From an uncultured Clostridia bacterium (GTDB lineage: Bacteria > Bacillota > Clostridia > TANB77 > CAG-508), in contig CANQFS010000016.1 of the NCBI GenBank assembly GCA_947599825.1, forward strand, positions 1-32,772: 32,772 bases of DNA. The letters are read 5' to 3'. The position numbers were made by a program, and so were the translations under genes. Positions 10,001-18,458 of this stretch are shown piece after piece. Numbering within the stretch: position 1 is the stretch's first letter; each line of letters starts with the position of its first letter. Below the pieces are notes generated by a model. That model had not been told where the DNA came from. It ran no database searches and was given only the letters and a program-made list of their open reading frames with translations.

Positions 10001-13000
10001 TTTCATAAATATCACCTTGTAAATAATTAAAATCATTATATAATTCTCCATTATATTGATTTACATATTTATTCGGTTTATATTTTTCTTTCGGTAATGT
10101 TCCATCAACTCTAGTATCATTAAATAATTCTAATTCTTTATCTGTAACAACAATTTCGGGGACATATTCATTATATTCAATATTTCCTTTAATAACATTT
10201 TTACTTGTTGTTTTTTTAATAGTTTTAGTATTGGTTTTAGTTGTAGTAGTTGTTATTTTTTTAGTTGCTACAACTTCTTTTATATCCTTTTTTGTTGTAT
10301 CAATATTATTTACAAGATTCTTATCACCTTTTACATAAGTTTCTTCTTTACCAAATCTATTCTTTCTCGTTTCAATAGTTCCTAAAACTTTTTCAGGATT
10401 TTGTTTAAACCAATTTCCTGCATTAAATAAAGAAGAATTACCTATCATTTTTCTTTTTCTTAATACAATAATATCAGTACCTATTGAAGTTGTATCAAAA
10501 CTATTTTCAGGCAATCTATATGCATCTAATATTTCTGCTTGGGCAGAAATTTCCTGTTTTACTTTTGTAATTGAGCCGTCTAAAAATGAAGATGGAATAA
10601 TATAAACTAAAACACCATTTTCCTTTAATGTATCAAGTCCTCTTTTAATAAAATAATGTTCAAGTCGAGCAATATTTTTACCTTCTCCCAACCCTTTATA
10701 TCTACCAGAATACGCACCATAAGGTGGATTACCAATAACAATATCATACTCGGGACTAACTGACTTAACAGGTGTATTAGTGTTTTTATTTATAAATTTT
10801 TCTTGAAATTCGCCTGTTGTTACATTTGCATCAGGATATAGAATTTTTGTTATTTTTGCACTGACGGGGTTCATTTCAACGACATCAAAGTTTGTATTTT
10901 GAGGAGCATTTTCCAAAAATCTGCCAATACCAACGGACGGTTCAAGGACTTTTGCACCGTCTGTATTTACATATTGTTTAACTAAATCCCACATCTTTTT
11001 TACTATGTTATGCGGAGTATAATATTCAGATAAAAGTCCTTTCCCTTCAGCACCTTGTTTTTCTAAACCGCCTGCACCTGTATATTTTTTTAACCAATCT
11101 TTTATTTCTTCGGGGACACTTTTATAAACTTCAATTTCATTGTTATTAATAAAATTTTCAATAGCTTGATTTAATTCATATTGATTTTTATATTTATTTG
11201 ATATAATTTCCCTATGTTTTTCAATTATTCCTCGCTCATCAGATATGTTGTTGTCTCGTCTGATTCCGTTAGTATATCCATCATTTGAGGATTCTTTTTG
11301 TGAAATTCCGCTTGTTCCGCTGCTTTTTTCTTTTTGTTTTTCTGATAATTCGGATCTGTTTTCATTAACAGTTTCAACATTTCCATTATCTAACTCCTTA
11401 TTATTTAATTTATTATGAGTATTAGGTGCAATTTTGGCTATTTTTTCATTAATGATTTCTTTCTTTTGAACCTTGTTAGATAAAGTCTTTTTGTTTCTTT
11501 TGGTTGACTTTTCATTATCTTGTCGTACATTTCCAGCATTTGTCGAAGTGTCTTCTGAGGTTTTGTTTTCTTGCGGAGTATTATTAACGTTTTTATCTGA
11601 ATGTCGCTGGAAAACCTCTCCTTGTAAAGATTCGGAAACTTCCCTGTTTCTATCAGATTGTATATTTTCTGTCTCGTTTCTTTGATTTCTTCCGTTTTTA
11701 TCATTTTCAACCTCATTATTATTATAAATTTCTTTATTAGGACTTTCAAGTGTATTATCTTCTTCTTGTAAATATTGTTGAAGATTATATATACTTTCAA
11801 AGGCTTCCATATCTTGCATATAAGTATTTATTTCTTCATCTGATAAATTATCCGACAATTTTTCTAATTTATTATATGCTTTTATAAATGATTCATCAGT
11901 AATTTTAGAATTTGCTAATTCTTTTATAAATGGAGTTTTAATTTTATCCTTAATTATTTCCATTTCATTTTTAATAAGAGCAATAGTATCTTCATCACTG
12001 TACATATCTAGAGAATAGAAATTATCATTTATAATATCATCAAGGACTTGCCTTGCAATTTTTTCAGCAACTCCAATAGATTCATTACTATTATCATCAG
12101 CAAGTTTATTGATTTCTGGATAATATTCAGAAAAATAATCAGTTGCTAATTTATCCCCAACTTTATCAATTAAATTTTCAATTTTCTCAAGACTTTTATT
12201 TTTTTGCATTTTTAACCAAGCAACTTTTTTCCCAGTTGCTAAACTTAAAATATCGTATGCCTCTTGTTTTTTCTTAGGCAAATAATTCTCGCCTTTTTTA
12301 TTTTTTACTTTTTGTTGTTTTGTTTTATTTTGAGGAGTTAATTTTTGAGAATTATTTGTTTGATTTGCATTCAAATTTGCAAGTTTTTCTTTTCTTTTTT
12401 TTCTATAACTTTGATAAAGTGATTCAAGTTCATCAAATGTATTATTTAAACCTTTTTCTCTTGCTTTATATAACCTTGATTGCATTACATGTAGCATATT
12501 ATCAGTACCCAATTCTTCGGCATTTTCTAATTTTCTAATATGCTCATTTACTATTGTTTCATCAAATCCCTCAGCTGCAATTTTCTTAACTAATTCTTGA
12601 TTTTTTGCCTTTTGTCCAATTTGTTGTTTTTCTATTGTATTAGGAGCAATTTCTTTAATTTTTTGATATTCTTCTGTTACATTACTATTTATATTTTCTT
12701 TAACTGTACTTTTTGTATTATTTTTTTCAGAGGTATTTTCGGTTGTTTTCGGAGCAATTTCCTCAATTTTCTTTTCGATTTCTGTTTTAGGTTTTTCTAA
12801 AGCAGCCGCATTAACTTCATTATTAGATTTTTCTTGAATATCTTTTGCAATTTCTTGAACATTTTTTTCATTGACAATTTCTCTTTCTCCATTATTTTGC
12901 AAATTATATAAGTTTTCATTTTCTGCCATTAAATTTGGCATTCCTGTATTTTCTACACCAACATCAGAAGAATTATTTATTTCTTCTTGTACTTTCTGCA

Positions 13001-14279
13001 TTGTATTTGGTGCAATAGTTTGCAAAGTATTCTGAAAATCGCCATTTTTAGATAATTCTCTTAATGTATCAAAAGCAGTCGGTTGATTAATACTTGAAAT
13101 AGCATTACCGATTCCATTAGCAACTGAATTATATAACTCATTTCCACCACTAAACAATTTTGCTGATACATCTTTTATTTCATCAGTAGTAGCATTATTA
13201 TTACTATCAGGGAATTGTGTATCATAATTTCTTGAAAGTGAAGAAGTTGTACCACCTAAGACACCGCCAGTAATACCACCTAAAACACTTGCCTCTCCAA
13301 CTCTACCGAGATTGTCTATAAAAGAATCATTATTTAAACCTAATAATTTTTCAGCCCCAATAGAAACAGATTCTTGTAACCCCTCAGTTCCTGCCTCTGT
13401 GACAGTTTGTTCAAGTATATCTTTTCCGATTTTCTTTAAGCTTTTTGCTGAACTACCTTTAGGGAACATTTTCCCAAATAACAAACGGTCTGCAACTGTT
13501 TCTAAAACAGTATTAATACTTTTCTCGCCAAAAGCTACATTTTGGATATTTTGTAACTCTTTTTGACTAGGCTCTCTTCCATAAATACTTTTAAATTGTT
13601 CTACTTTTTCTAAATATTGCCCCTCTTGAGCAAGGTTAGGCAACGCAGAACCGGCAGTAACAATAGCTGCTTGTCCAAGTTTACTTGCTCCAGCAGCCTT
13701 AGATGCAATCCCACCAGCTGCACCACCACCAAGTGCCATTAAAAGATTAGTTGCTTGTCCACCAACTTCTCCGGCAATAGTAGGAATTATAGTTCCTTTA
13801 TTTTTTAAACCTTTTAACCCTTGATATTTTGGATCAATTTGTATTTTATCTGATTTTTCTTGCCAAAATTCAGCATTATCTCTACCAAATTCTGAAATAT
13901 TACTTGAGTTTTTTAAAAGACCGTCAAGTGCCTTACCAGACAATGTGTATTTAGTAAGACCATTATATATATTATTATCTTTTACATTGTTGTATGCTCT
14001 TTGACCTAAATCGCCAGTAAGTGCAACTAAATCATTTAAACCCTTTGCAAAATCCGGGTATGACTTTACAGCTCTAATTCCCAATTGTTTAGCTGCTTGT
14101 GGCAAAGAAGAAACAAAAGGGTGTGCCTCTGAAAAAGTTTGTTGTTTTTCTTCTGGTTGTTCCTCATAACCGTCTAATAAACTACTGCTACTATTTTCAA
14201 TAGGCGTGATAGATTTCTTTTTCTTATTATTTATATTATTTTGAGTTTTTTCTTCTGTATATCCGTCTAAAAGGCTCAT
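4056..14279 (-). CDS. Giant polyvalent virion protein: Ala/Gly-rich hydrophobic region, N6-adenine MTase, SF2/SNF2-like helicase, HExxH metallopeptidase motif, virion-type C-terminus
   Basis: 3407 aa. MTase: VLEPSVGIGRFLE and DIVIGNPPYG (NPPYG at 10716-10730). Helicase: GFEVGVGKTLTG (FEVGVGKT at 9321-9344), DEAH (8865-8876), TATPFNNSP, VQIVGRIWRRGNR. Zincin: TLAHEVGHAMDEILG (HEVGH at 6060-6074). Located among ejection and fibre genes. Confidence 0.88.
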   Translation of the reverse strand: MSLLDGYTEEKTQNNINNKKKKSITPIENSSSSLLDGYEEQPEEKQQTFSEAHPFVSSLPQAAKQLGIRAVKSYPDFAKGLNDLVALTGDLGQRAYNNVKDNNIYNGLTKYTLSGKALDGLLKNSSNISEFGRDNAEFWQEKSDKIQIDPKYQGLKGLKNKGTIIPTIAGEVGGQATNLLMALGGGAAGGIASKAAGASKLGQAAIVTAGSALPNLAQEGQYLEKVEQFKSIYGREPSQKELQNIQNVAFGEKSINTVLETVADRLLFGKMFPKGSSAKSLKKIGKDILEQTVTEAGTEGLQESVSIGAEKLLGLNNDSFIDNLGRVGEASVLGGITGGVLGGTTSSLSRNYDTQFPDSNNNATTDEIKDVSAKLFSGGNELYNSVANGIGNAISSINQPTAFDTLRELSKNGDFQNTLQTIAPNTMQKVQEEINNSSDVGVENTGMPNLMAENENLYNLQNNGEREIVNEKNVQEIAKDIQEKSNNEVNAAALEKPKTEIEKKIEEIAPKTTENTSEKNNTKSTVKENINSNVTEEYQKIKEIAPNTIEKQQIGQKAKNQELVKKIAAEGFDETIVNEHIRKLENAEELGTDNMLHVMQSRLYKAREKGLNNTFDELESLYQSYRKKRKEKLANLNANQTNNSQKLTPQNKTKQQKVKNKKGENYLPKKKQEAYDILSLATGKKVAWLKMQKNKSLEKIENLIDKVGDKLATDYFSEYYPEINKLADDNSNESIGVAEKIARQVLDDIINDNFYSLDMYSDEDTIALIKNEMEIIKDKIKTPFIKELANSKITDESFIKAYNKLEKLSDNLSDEEINTYMQDMEAFESIYNLQQYLQEEDNTLESPNKEIYNNNEVENDKNGRNQRNETENIQSDRNREVSESLQGEVFQRHSDKNVNNTPQENKTSEDTSTNAGNVRQDNEKSTKRNKKTLSNKVQKKEIINEKIAKIAPNTHNKLNNKELDNGNVETVNENRSELSEKQKEKSSGTSGISQKESSNDGYTNGIRRDNNISDERGIIEKHREIISNKYKNQYELNQAIENFINNNEIEVYKSVPEEIKDWLKKYTGAGGLEKQGAEGKGLLSEYYTPHNIVKKMWDLVKQYVNTDGAKVLEPSVGIGRFLENAPQNTNFDVVEMNPVSAKITKILYPDANVTTGEFQEKFINKNTNTPVKSVSPEYDIVIGNPPYGAYSGRYKGLGEGKNIARLEHYFIKRGLDTLKENGVLVYIIPSSFLDGSITKVKQEISAQAEILDAYRLPENSFDTTSIGTDIIVLRKRKMIGNSSLFNAGNWFKQNPEKVLGTIETRKNRFGKEETYVKGDKNLVNNIDTTKKDIKEVVATKKITTTTTKTNTKTIKKTTSKNVIKGNIEYNEYVPEIVVTDKELELFNDTRVDGTLPKEKYKPNKYVNQYNGELYNDFNYLQGDIYEKLDQLANENITDEQKEVQRKKLLNVLPEVKTVNEIAFNPTSDFIREFNTDVVEETEHWDYNTRTNIKKFENVPLDKMYLKYAEKLTRSERDDVTISNIREFVRGERIRIDYNYPAGMYDDKARESYRKQKSAEILSKIKNVVDKTFNDFVRNELSQEQKEKLADLWNRNFNAIYNPDYTKMPMIVKGLNSEFNGKKLVLQNVQIEGVNFLTNKGVGLLGFEVGVGKTLTGIISTVQNMQMGRCKRPLILVPKQVKNNWIKEINQAFPNIKVNDVDNMSKFKGEIPENSLTVATYEALGNIWYGDLSNEKLTNIVYEIGQDISRFDNSSSDTDRRDSTKRAKEKVRERAEKLVGLAEKGNKKLFNIQDLGFDHITVDEAHNFKNLFADAKADGQEGNAYTNITGGTTSSRATRLFLFAQYILNNNNNRNVFMLTATPFNNSPLEVFNMLSFIAKDKLDKMGLYNVYQFMENYADINSDWIVNSRNEVEYKQVVTAFKNASSLRELIKSVMMIRSAEDAGIVRPEKFTKRVVLEPSEKQLEQIRQAEEDAVKGGKDDGAVLKAINQSRKSTLSPDIAADNFEVTPTDLINNSPKLSYIMNAVESMKKKDPKTSQLIYMPLGVKFLPKIKEYLVNKGIFKDDEIGIIESGVSDDKIDKITESFNDRDGKVKLIIGTNKIKEGMNLNKNSSVLYVPYMDWNPTDFVQIVGRIWRRGNRYSKIRVVVPLLKNSSDSFMFQKLNEKTDRINNIMDESKEYINTSELNTAEEKINMISNPDKKVKMFIRVEKQKLEAQKSSLEGRLDMVRSYKEELSGNERMIQYSKEKVEETEKALSEIDPIVNEWNYNRTQDRLKNYKKDIPKYTYALKKIKEKIKRLELDFNGKDSDEAILAEIEKVDEQIKNVEELSKKKLEEYTQQYEEERKNSKSIKELIKEFEEESYALYPDENNKSEDSKPLNVEPKKKYERTRENAYNIPVIKLETQAQRNKKEKTKNLVQKAKEIVSAKQYNKKLKEGIAKWSSEINIRRYEADRTLNAFINITKTISKQIGVNDKHLREIMPFLRERTEFPEELNRPELKRVWDKINQSATLKDNLTKLADSLSEKFEKFWTEYKAVQASGDFETNEDEVKNYITHIWDLDQKKQGLLTTYFATKSRFAKQRKIDTLYNGIQGITLENGETLKLKPKVLDYAEILKIQSDNLIKATVDKVFADSVKSFKTAEGASLVLPSSKAPNNWIEINNSALNKTVAKPVSTTFGEKISPVLVNKLAEIGIAIGNRLSKYKANGIPNSLGKFVKNQPPEIRLQRWFSTKTLAHEVGHAMDEILGLSKDGFVDRYRDELLELNKERIEAFEKNNDRQYAEKDSELIAELFGVMFNDVESAFKYAPAATSEIMNKMTKNKKLEQLLPGNFDWTEAKHVLEEKVVEFFRMPVKVHPDIAATLKTVFENKKEYLDVLGFKPGKALDDVNAIAKMFNFSLSGFHGWALSESYLGNVGVKGLKDVINFKKIYDSVKNNDYDIYKKEETAKQAIKDGLQIGATLDVQRGIAENLINNIGKFLENSIPGFGKPFSMPVKVIAKATELNNKVLWDVIHNNYKINAYEFLIQNESKNGNITEEKRKEIAQWVNDSFGGLAWENLGINSSTKKTFSRWLMSPDWLLSSTRQFMGMFSSKVGHKALNSLASKSEFWNKVKDTTQFFGINSLTDDIEASGMRGRIARNFWARAAIQSIIYMNLLNALFRAWDRDKNPDLYPKEMTPLDYSMINNSKGSKTNVFIGRNKDGSERYARFGKQFREMPELIEDPIKHIGAKIAPIPQSISTVFTGRSMSGFENKEMAQAKGWQRIGVASKQLAKTFLPFSIGSAIQKGSDYSVFDLVATTGKGMTKYKAKQEFKSALKHGNKPNVISDIKRSMVMNGMSDKDINKVYKTAKSEYTKKFKEDYIQALTNKDKEKITKINAKIIKNNLSKVEQREIYSKALKEFYSKRNINK

Positions 14280-14288
14280 TTTCTTTCC

Positions 14289-15917
14289 TTATTTAATATA
14301 TTTCAATGGATCAACACCATGAATTTCTATAAATTTTGCTCTTGCATAATCTGTTTTATCAACATCTCCAGAATTGTATATCGAAGTAAATTCAGATAGA
14401 TTTTTATTCCAGTCTTTATGTTGTTGTGGTTTTGATGAAGAACTTTTACCGCCACCATTATTAGTTTTTGCATTCGCTTTTTGTTGTTTTATTTTCAAAT
14501 CGGCAGCACGATATGCTTTTATATTTTCATTTTGTTCTCGTTTAATATCAGTCATATCTTTATGATATTCTTCTTGTTCCGCTAATTTAGCTAAAGCAAT
14601 ATTATTTACAGCATCTTTATATTTAGGAGTTAAGACTGTATCTACATCATTAGCTTTAATATTACCAAAAGTACCTACCGGAACATTAATTCCTTGTTCT
14701 TTCAATACTTGATTATATAAATCACTCATTTGTCTTTGATTAGCAAATTTATAAGCATTTGAAATACCAGCGAGTGGATTACCTGTTGCAAGACCTGTAA
14801 CTAATCCGGCAATAGTTCCTTGTGCTAATGGACTTTGTGCAATTCTTGCTATACTACCAAAAGCTTCTCCTAATCTAGTCATCTTATTTTTGCTATCATC
14901 AGATCTTAAATTTTCCGGAGAAAAAGCATTATTTCTATTCTCTTGGTAGCCCTTTGACATATCTGACAAACCATTAGCTATGCTATTTAACAAGCTCTTT
15001 TTACCGGTTATAGAAACTCCACCGACTTGTGTTGGATTTACAACATTAAACTTCCCGGATTTCGCAAGCTCAATTTCTTCCTCTGTTGTTGGAATTTTAA
15101 AATTAGCATTTTGTCCGTTTTTAGACTTAGCATACTGTTGCTGCCATTCTGCAATATCTTTGTTTCCACCATTTAAACCTTGAGCAACTCCATTTATAGT
15201 ATTTTCATCATAACCATTTTGTCTTAAATAATCTTGATATTGAGTTAAAATGTTATCTACTACTGGAGTTGTATCTGTAGTTGTGGTCACATTTTGCGGA
15301 ACTAAATTACTAACATTTTGTATTGCTTGTTCTGTTTGATTATCTGCCTCTTGTAATCCTAAATCTGCCATTTGTTGAGATTGAGCAGCACTTTGTTTCG
15401 CTCTTTTTCTATTTGCACCAGTTAATGCCATTGAAGCAAGAGCAATAATTGCACCAACAGGGCCACCAGCTAAAGCCGCAGAACTTCCACTTGTTGCCGC
15501 ATTTCCTGCAATTGTTCCAGCTGTTGCACCAGTTGCTCCAGCTCCAGTTCCTAATCCTGCTAAGCCTGAATTTACAGCATGACTTGCTAAATTAGACCCC
15601 ACATTTGATAATGCATTTCCTATACCTTGTGCATTTAATTGATTTGTAAAATAATTACCAGCCTTAGAAAGTCCATTACCAGCAATATTTGAAGCATATT
15701 GTGAAGGTTTATCTAAAATACCATTTATATTAGAAGTTGTGTTTTGTATCTGATTACCAATTGTGGAAAGTTTTGAATTATTTAAAAAATCACCAACATT
15801 AGAAATCTTTTCCCCATAGGAATTAACCTTATTAACTTTTCCTCTTAAATCTGAATAATTATTATTTTGTTTACTTACTTCTTCTAATAAAATTTTATAT
15901 AATAAATCTGAATCCAT
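14289..15917 (-). CDS. Internal virion / DNA ejection-like protein
   Basis: 542 aa with a central Gly/Ala-rich hydrophobic region (GAGATGATAGTIAGNAATSGSSAALAGGPVGAIIALASMALTGANRKRA) and a charged C-terminal helix; lies between tail and megaprotein genes. Confidence 0.6.
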   Translation of the reverse strand: MDSDLLYKILLEEVSKQNNNYSDLRGKVNKVNSYGEKISNVGDFLNNSKLSTIGNQIQNTTSNINGILDKPSQYASNIAGNGLSKAGNYFTNQLNAQGIGNALSNVGSNLASHAVNSGLAGLGTGAGATGATAGTIAGNAATSGSSAALAGGPVGAIIALASMALTGANRKRAKQSAAQSQQMADLGLQEADNQTEQAIQNVSNLVPQNVTTTTDTTPVVDNILTQYQDYLRQNGYDENTINGVAQGLNGGNKDIAEWQQQYAKSKNGQNANFKIPTTEEEIELAKSGKFNVVNPTQVGGVSITGKKSLLNSIANGLSDMSKGYQENRNNAFSPENLRSDDSKNKMTRLGEAFGSIARIAQSPLAQGTIAGLVTGLATGNPLAGISNAYKFANQRQMSDLYNQVLKEQGINVPVGTFGNIKANDVDTVLTPKYKDAVNNIALAKLAEQEEYHKDMTDIKREQNENIKAYRAADLKIKQQKANAKTNNGGGKSSSSKPQQHKDWNKNLSEFTSIYNSGDVDKTDYARAKFIEIHGVDPLKYIK

Positions 15918-15925
15918 TTTTACAC

Positions 15926-16498
15926 CTATAATCCATAAGAATAACCATTAGAATTTCCCGAAGTCTGTTTAGATGCATTACCGGCACTTGTTTGTAAAGA
16001 TTGTGCCTGATTGCCTTGTAGCACATTGTAACCTTGAAATACTAAATTCATTAAATTATTTAATACATCTCCGGCATTATTTTGAGTATCTGTAATAAGT
16101 TGATTTGTATAGTCAGCTATACTTTTCTCTTGTTGATTAGCTAAATCTCTATATAAATTAGTTGCTTGACTTGACCTTAACATATTTCTTTGTGCTAAAG
16201 GAGAAATAATATTATTTTCCAATGCTTTATTTGTTTCTCCTCTTAATGTATCAGCATAATAATTTAATTTAGCTTGATTTGTAGCACTATCAATCGAGGG
16301 ATTAAGAAGTTCGTTTAATAAACTTCCTATATTTTCATTGGTAAATTTATATATTGTATCTAATGAAGTTCCCGATTTAAAGTTAGTTGTAGTTCCTCCA
16401 TTATTAGTGGTCGATTCAACATAAGGATTTGAAGTTGTTGTATTTTTGTATGTTGTATCTGAAGAACTTTTAGATTTTGAACCTGAGCCGCCACCCAT
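15926..16498 (-). CDS. Putative internal virion / ejection protein
   Basis: 190 aa; Gly/Ser-rich N-terminus MGGGSGSKSKSS, helical core, Gln/Asn/Gly-rich C-terminus; overlaps the upstream GNAT-like gene. Confidence 0.5.
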   Translation of the reverse strand: MGGGSGSKSKSSSDTTYKNTTTSNPYVESTTNNGGTTTNFKSGTSLDTIYKFTNENIGSLLNELLNPSIDSATNQAKLNYYADTLRGETNKALENNIISPLAQRNMLRSSQATNLYRDLANQQEKSIADYTNQLITDTQNNAGDVLNNLMNLVFQGYNVLQGNQAQSLQTSAGNASKQTSGNSNGYSYGL

Positions 16499-16878
16499 TA
16501 TTTAATCCTTTCGTACTTGTATAAATTGTCTGAAACCTTTTTAAAACCACACCTTAAAAGACATAAAATAGAAGTTTTATTTTTTGATTTTGCATAAATA
16601 TCGCAATTAAACCAATCTAAACTCATTTTCAAACATTCTAAGGTTTGTTTATGTAAATGCCTATTAGCGAAACCATTTAAAAATAATTTGTCATTCTCGT
16701 AATAGCAATATATGCAGCCAACAAAAATATCATCATCAAAAAAAGAATAAAAAAAAGTATTTTTAACTATATCTCTAAACTCTTGATCATCGCCAATTAG
16801 CTTTTGATTTTTCTTATATAACTTTTTACATTGTTTATAATTAAATTCATAATTATCAGGAATAAAAACTTTAATCAT
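16498..16878 (-). CDS. GNAT-like acetyltransferase fold protein
   Basis: 126 aa; FFDDDIFVGCIYCYYENDKLFLNGFANRHLHKQTLECLKMSLDWF...ILCLLRCGFKKVSDNLYKYERIK has a GNAT-like beta-alpha-beta layout and a C-terminal LxxxGFK. Confidence 0.6.
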   Translation of the reverse strand: MIKVFIPDNYEFNYKQCKKLYKKNQKLIGDDQEFRDIVKNTFFYSFFDDDIFVGCIYCYYENDKLFLNGFANRHLHKQTLECLKMSLDWFNCDIYAKSKNKTSILCLLRCGFKKVSDNLYKYERIK

Positions 16879-18458
16879 ACTTGCTTAACTTTAATCTTAG
16901 AAAATTCAATATTTTTTATGCAAAAACCCTGTTTTTTTTCACTTGTATAAAATTTAATTTGTATTGTTTTAAAAGTTGATGAAGACATTTTACAAATAGA
17001 ATTTATCGTCTTAGGAATATATATATATTTAGTGTCGTAACATTGTCCTACATCATAATAAAGTACATTTTTAATTGATTTGACTACTATTCTTTTAACT
17101 TTTGGTGTTTTTAACAAATTATAATTTCGTACATATTCAACAAAAAAATCGTTAGTTTGTACCAAATCTACAGTTAATCTGGGTGGAAATTTTGTAATTT
17201 TAAAAGTATTATCAATTCCAAGATTCAATGGAGTACAACTATAATAAGATTCTATAAATTCGCCATTAAAATCATCTCCAATATATTCTTCATATATGCT
17301 ACTGCCAAAAGAATATAATTTGTTTTTAAAAATAGCAAAACCATTAATCCTTTGACATTTTCTTTTAATCCAAGTATCTCTTAGATAATCATAAATTAAA
17401 ATTATTGAATATTTTTCATCTTCTGATATAGGAAGTAAAAACCAGACTTCATTTCTATCTTCAGTGAAAACTGACAAAGTTCTTATTTTGTTTAAATCAG
17501 CACTATTAATTTCATTTAAAAATTCTTGAATATCATAAGCAATATTTGAGCCTAATGTTTTTTCTCCACTAACTACTTGTTGAAATGAAAATACCCCCTT
17601 TTTACTATTATCAAAGAAAAATAAATCCGTATTATGAAATACTAACGAATTATATCCGGCACAACCACCGGGACTTTCTTCCTCTTTTGAGAAATTACCT
17701 TTACTATCGACCTTAAGCAACACCGAACTATCTGCATGAAATACTGCTAATGCACCTAAATATTCGTGAAGTGCAGTTATATTTTTTGAAAATTCGATAT
17801 ATCCAGCTAAAGTAACAATATCAGGCTCATCTGTCGAAACATAACTATTATTAAAATCAAAACATGTACCTGTTGAAGAATACCATAATCGTTGTTTATT
17901 AAAAATCCATAATCTGCTATCAAAAACAACTAAACCTAAACCTTTAATTTCTTCTTCTTCTGTGCCTACTAAATATCCTTTTTTATTCCAGTTTACTACT
18001 TTTTCTTCTTCGTTTAAAGAATTTAACTCAAAATGGCAGAAATCAACACCATTAGTAAATATGGTATAATCTGACCAACCTTGAGCAAAATCCGTAAAAC
18101 AACATTCGCCTGTTAACGTTAAACCGCCAATTAATAAGGTTAAATTATTAGACAATAAATCATACAGATAAACTTTTCCCTCTGTTTCATTTTCTGTATA
18201 AATAAAATCATATTTTACTGCATTTTGAACACCCTCAAATCCGTTAATTATTTTTTCATCTTCCGGAATTTTATCTGTAACCGAGATATTTCCAGATACA
18301 GTTCTAATACCGATACCGCTATTTAATCCTGTATAAAATAATTCTACATTCTGTAAATCACTAGCAGTAATAACATCTTGAGAAAAAACTGCATCTTTCT
18401 TTTTTATACCGGAAAATTTATTACAAATTAATGATGTTGTTGTTGAGGACATTACCAA
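16875..18458 (-). CDS. Tail tubular protein B / tail stabilization-like (beta-propeller) protein
   Basis: 527 aa, beta-rich, FDSRLWIFNKQRLWYSSTGTCFDF, YDYLRDTWIKRK; sits directly downstream of the adaptor as in podovirus tail operons. Confidence 0.7.
   Translation of the reverse strand: MVMSSTTTSLICNKFSGIKKKDAVFSQDVITASDLQNVELFYTGLNSGIGIRTVSGNISVTDKIPEDEKIINGFEGVQNAVKYDFIYTENETEGKVYLYDLLSNNLTLLIGGLTLTGECCFTDFAQGWSDYTIFTNGVDFCHFELNSLNEEEKVVNWNKKGYLVGTEEEEIKGLGLVVFDSRLWIFNKQRLWYSSTGTCFDFNNSYVSTDEPDIVTLAGYIEFSKNITALHEYLGALAVFHADSSVLLKVDSKGNFSKEEESPGGCAGYNSLVFHNTDLFFFDNSKKGVFSFQQVVSGEKTLGSNIAYDIQEFLNEINSADLNKIRTLSVFTEDRNEVWFLLPISEDEKYSIILIYDYLRDTWIKRKCQRINGFAIFKNKLYSFGSSIYEEYIGDDFNGEFIESYYSCTPLNLGIDNTFKITKFPPRLTVDLVQTNDFFVEYVRNYNLLKTPKVKRIVVKSIKNVLYYDVGQCYDTKYIYIPKTINSICKMSSSTFKTIQIKFYTSEKKQGFCIKNIEFSKIKVKQV

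Noticed and set aside
11438-11800. 120-aa - strand ORF in another frame within the megaprotein gene
   Set aside because: Overlaps the low-complexity Asn/Lys/Glu linker; Ile/Lys-rich and without its own convincing RBS or family signal.
7430-15183. Multiple + strand ORFs of 60-84 aa opposite the megaprotein and ejection genes
   Set aside because: Antisense shadows of AT-rich coding sequence, Phe/Leu/Ser-rich, no operon context.
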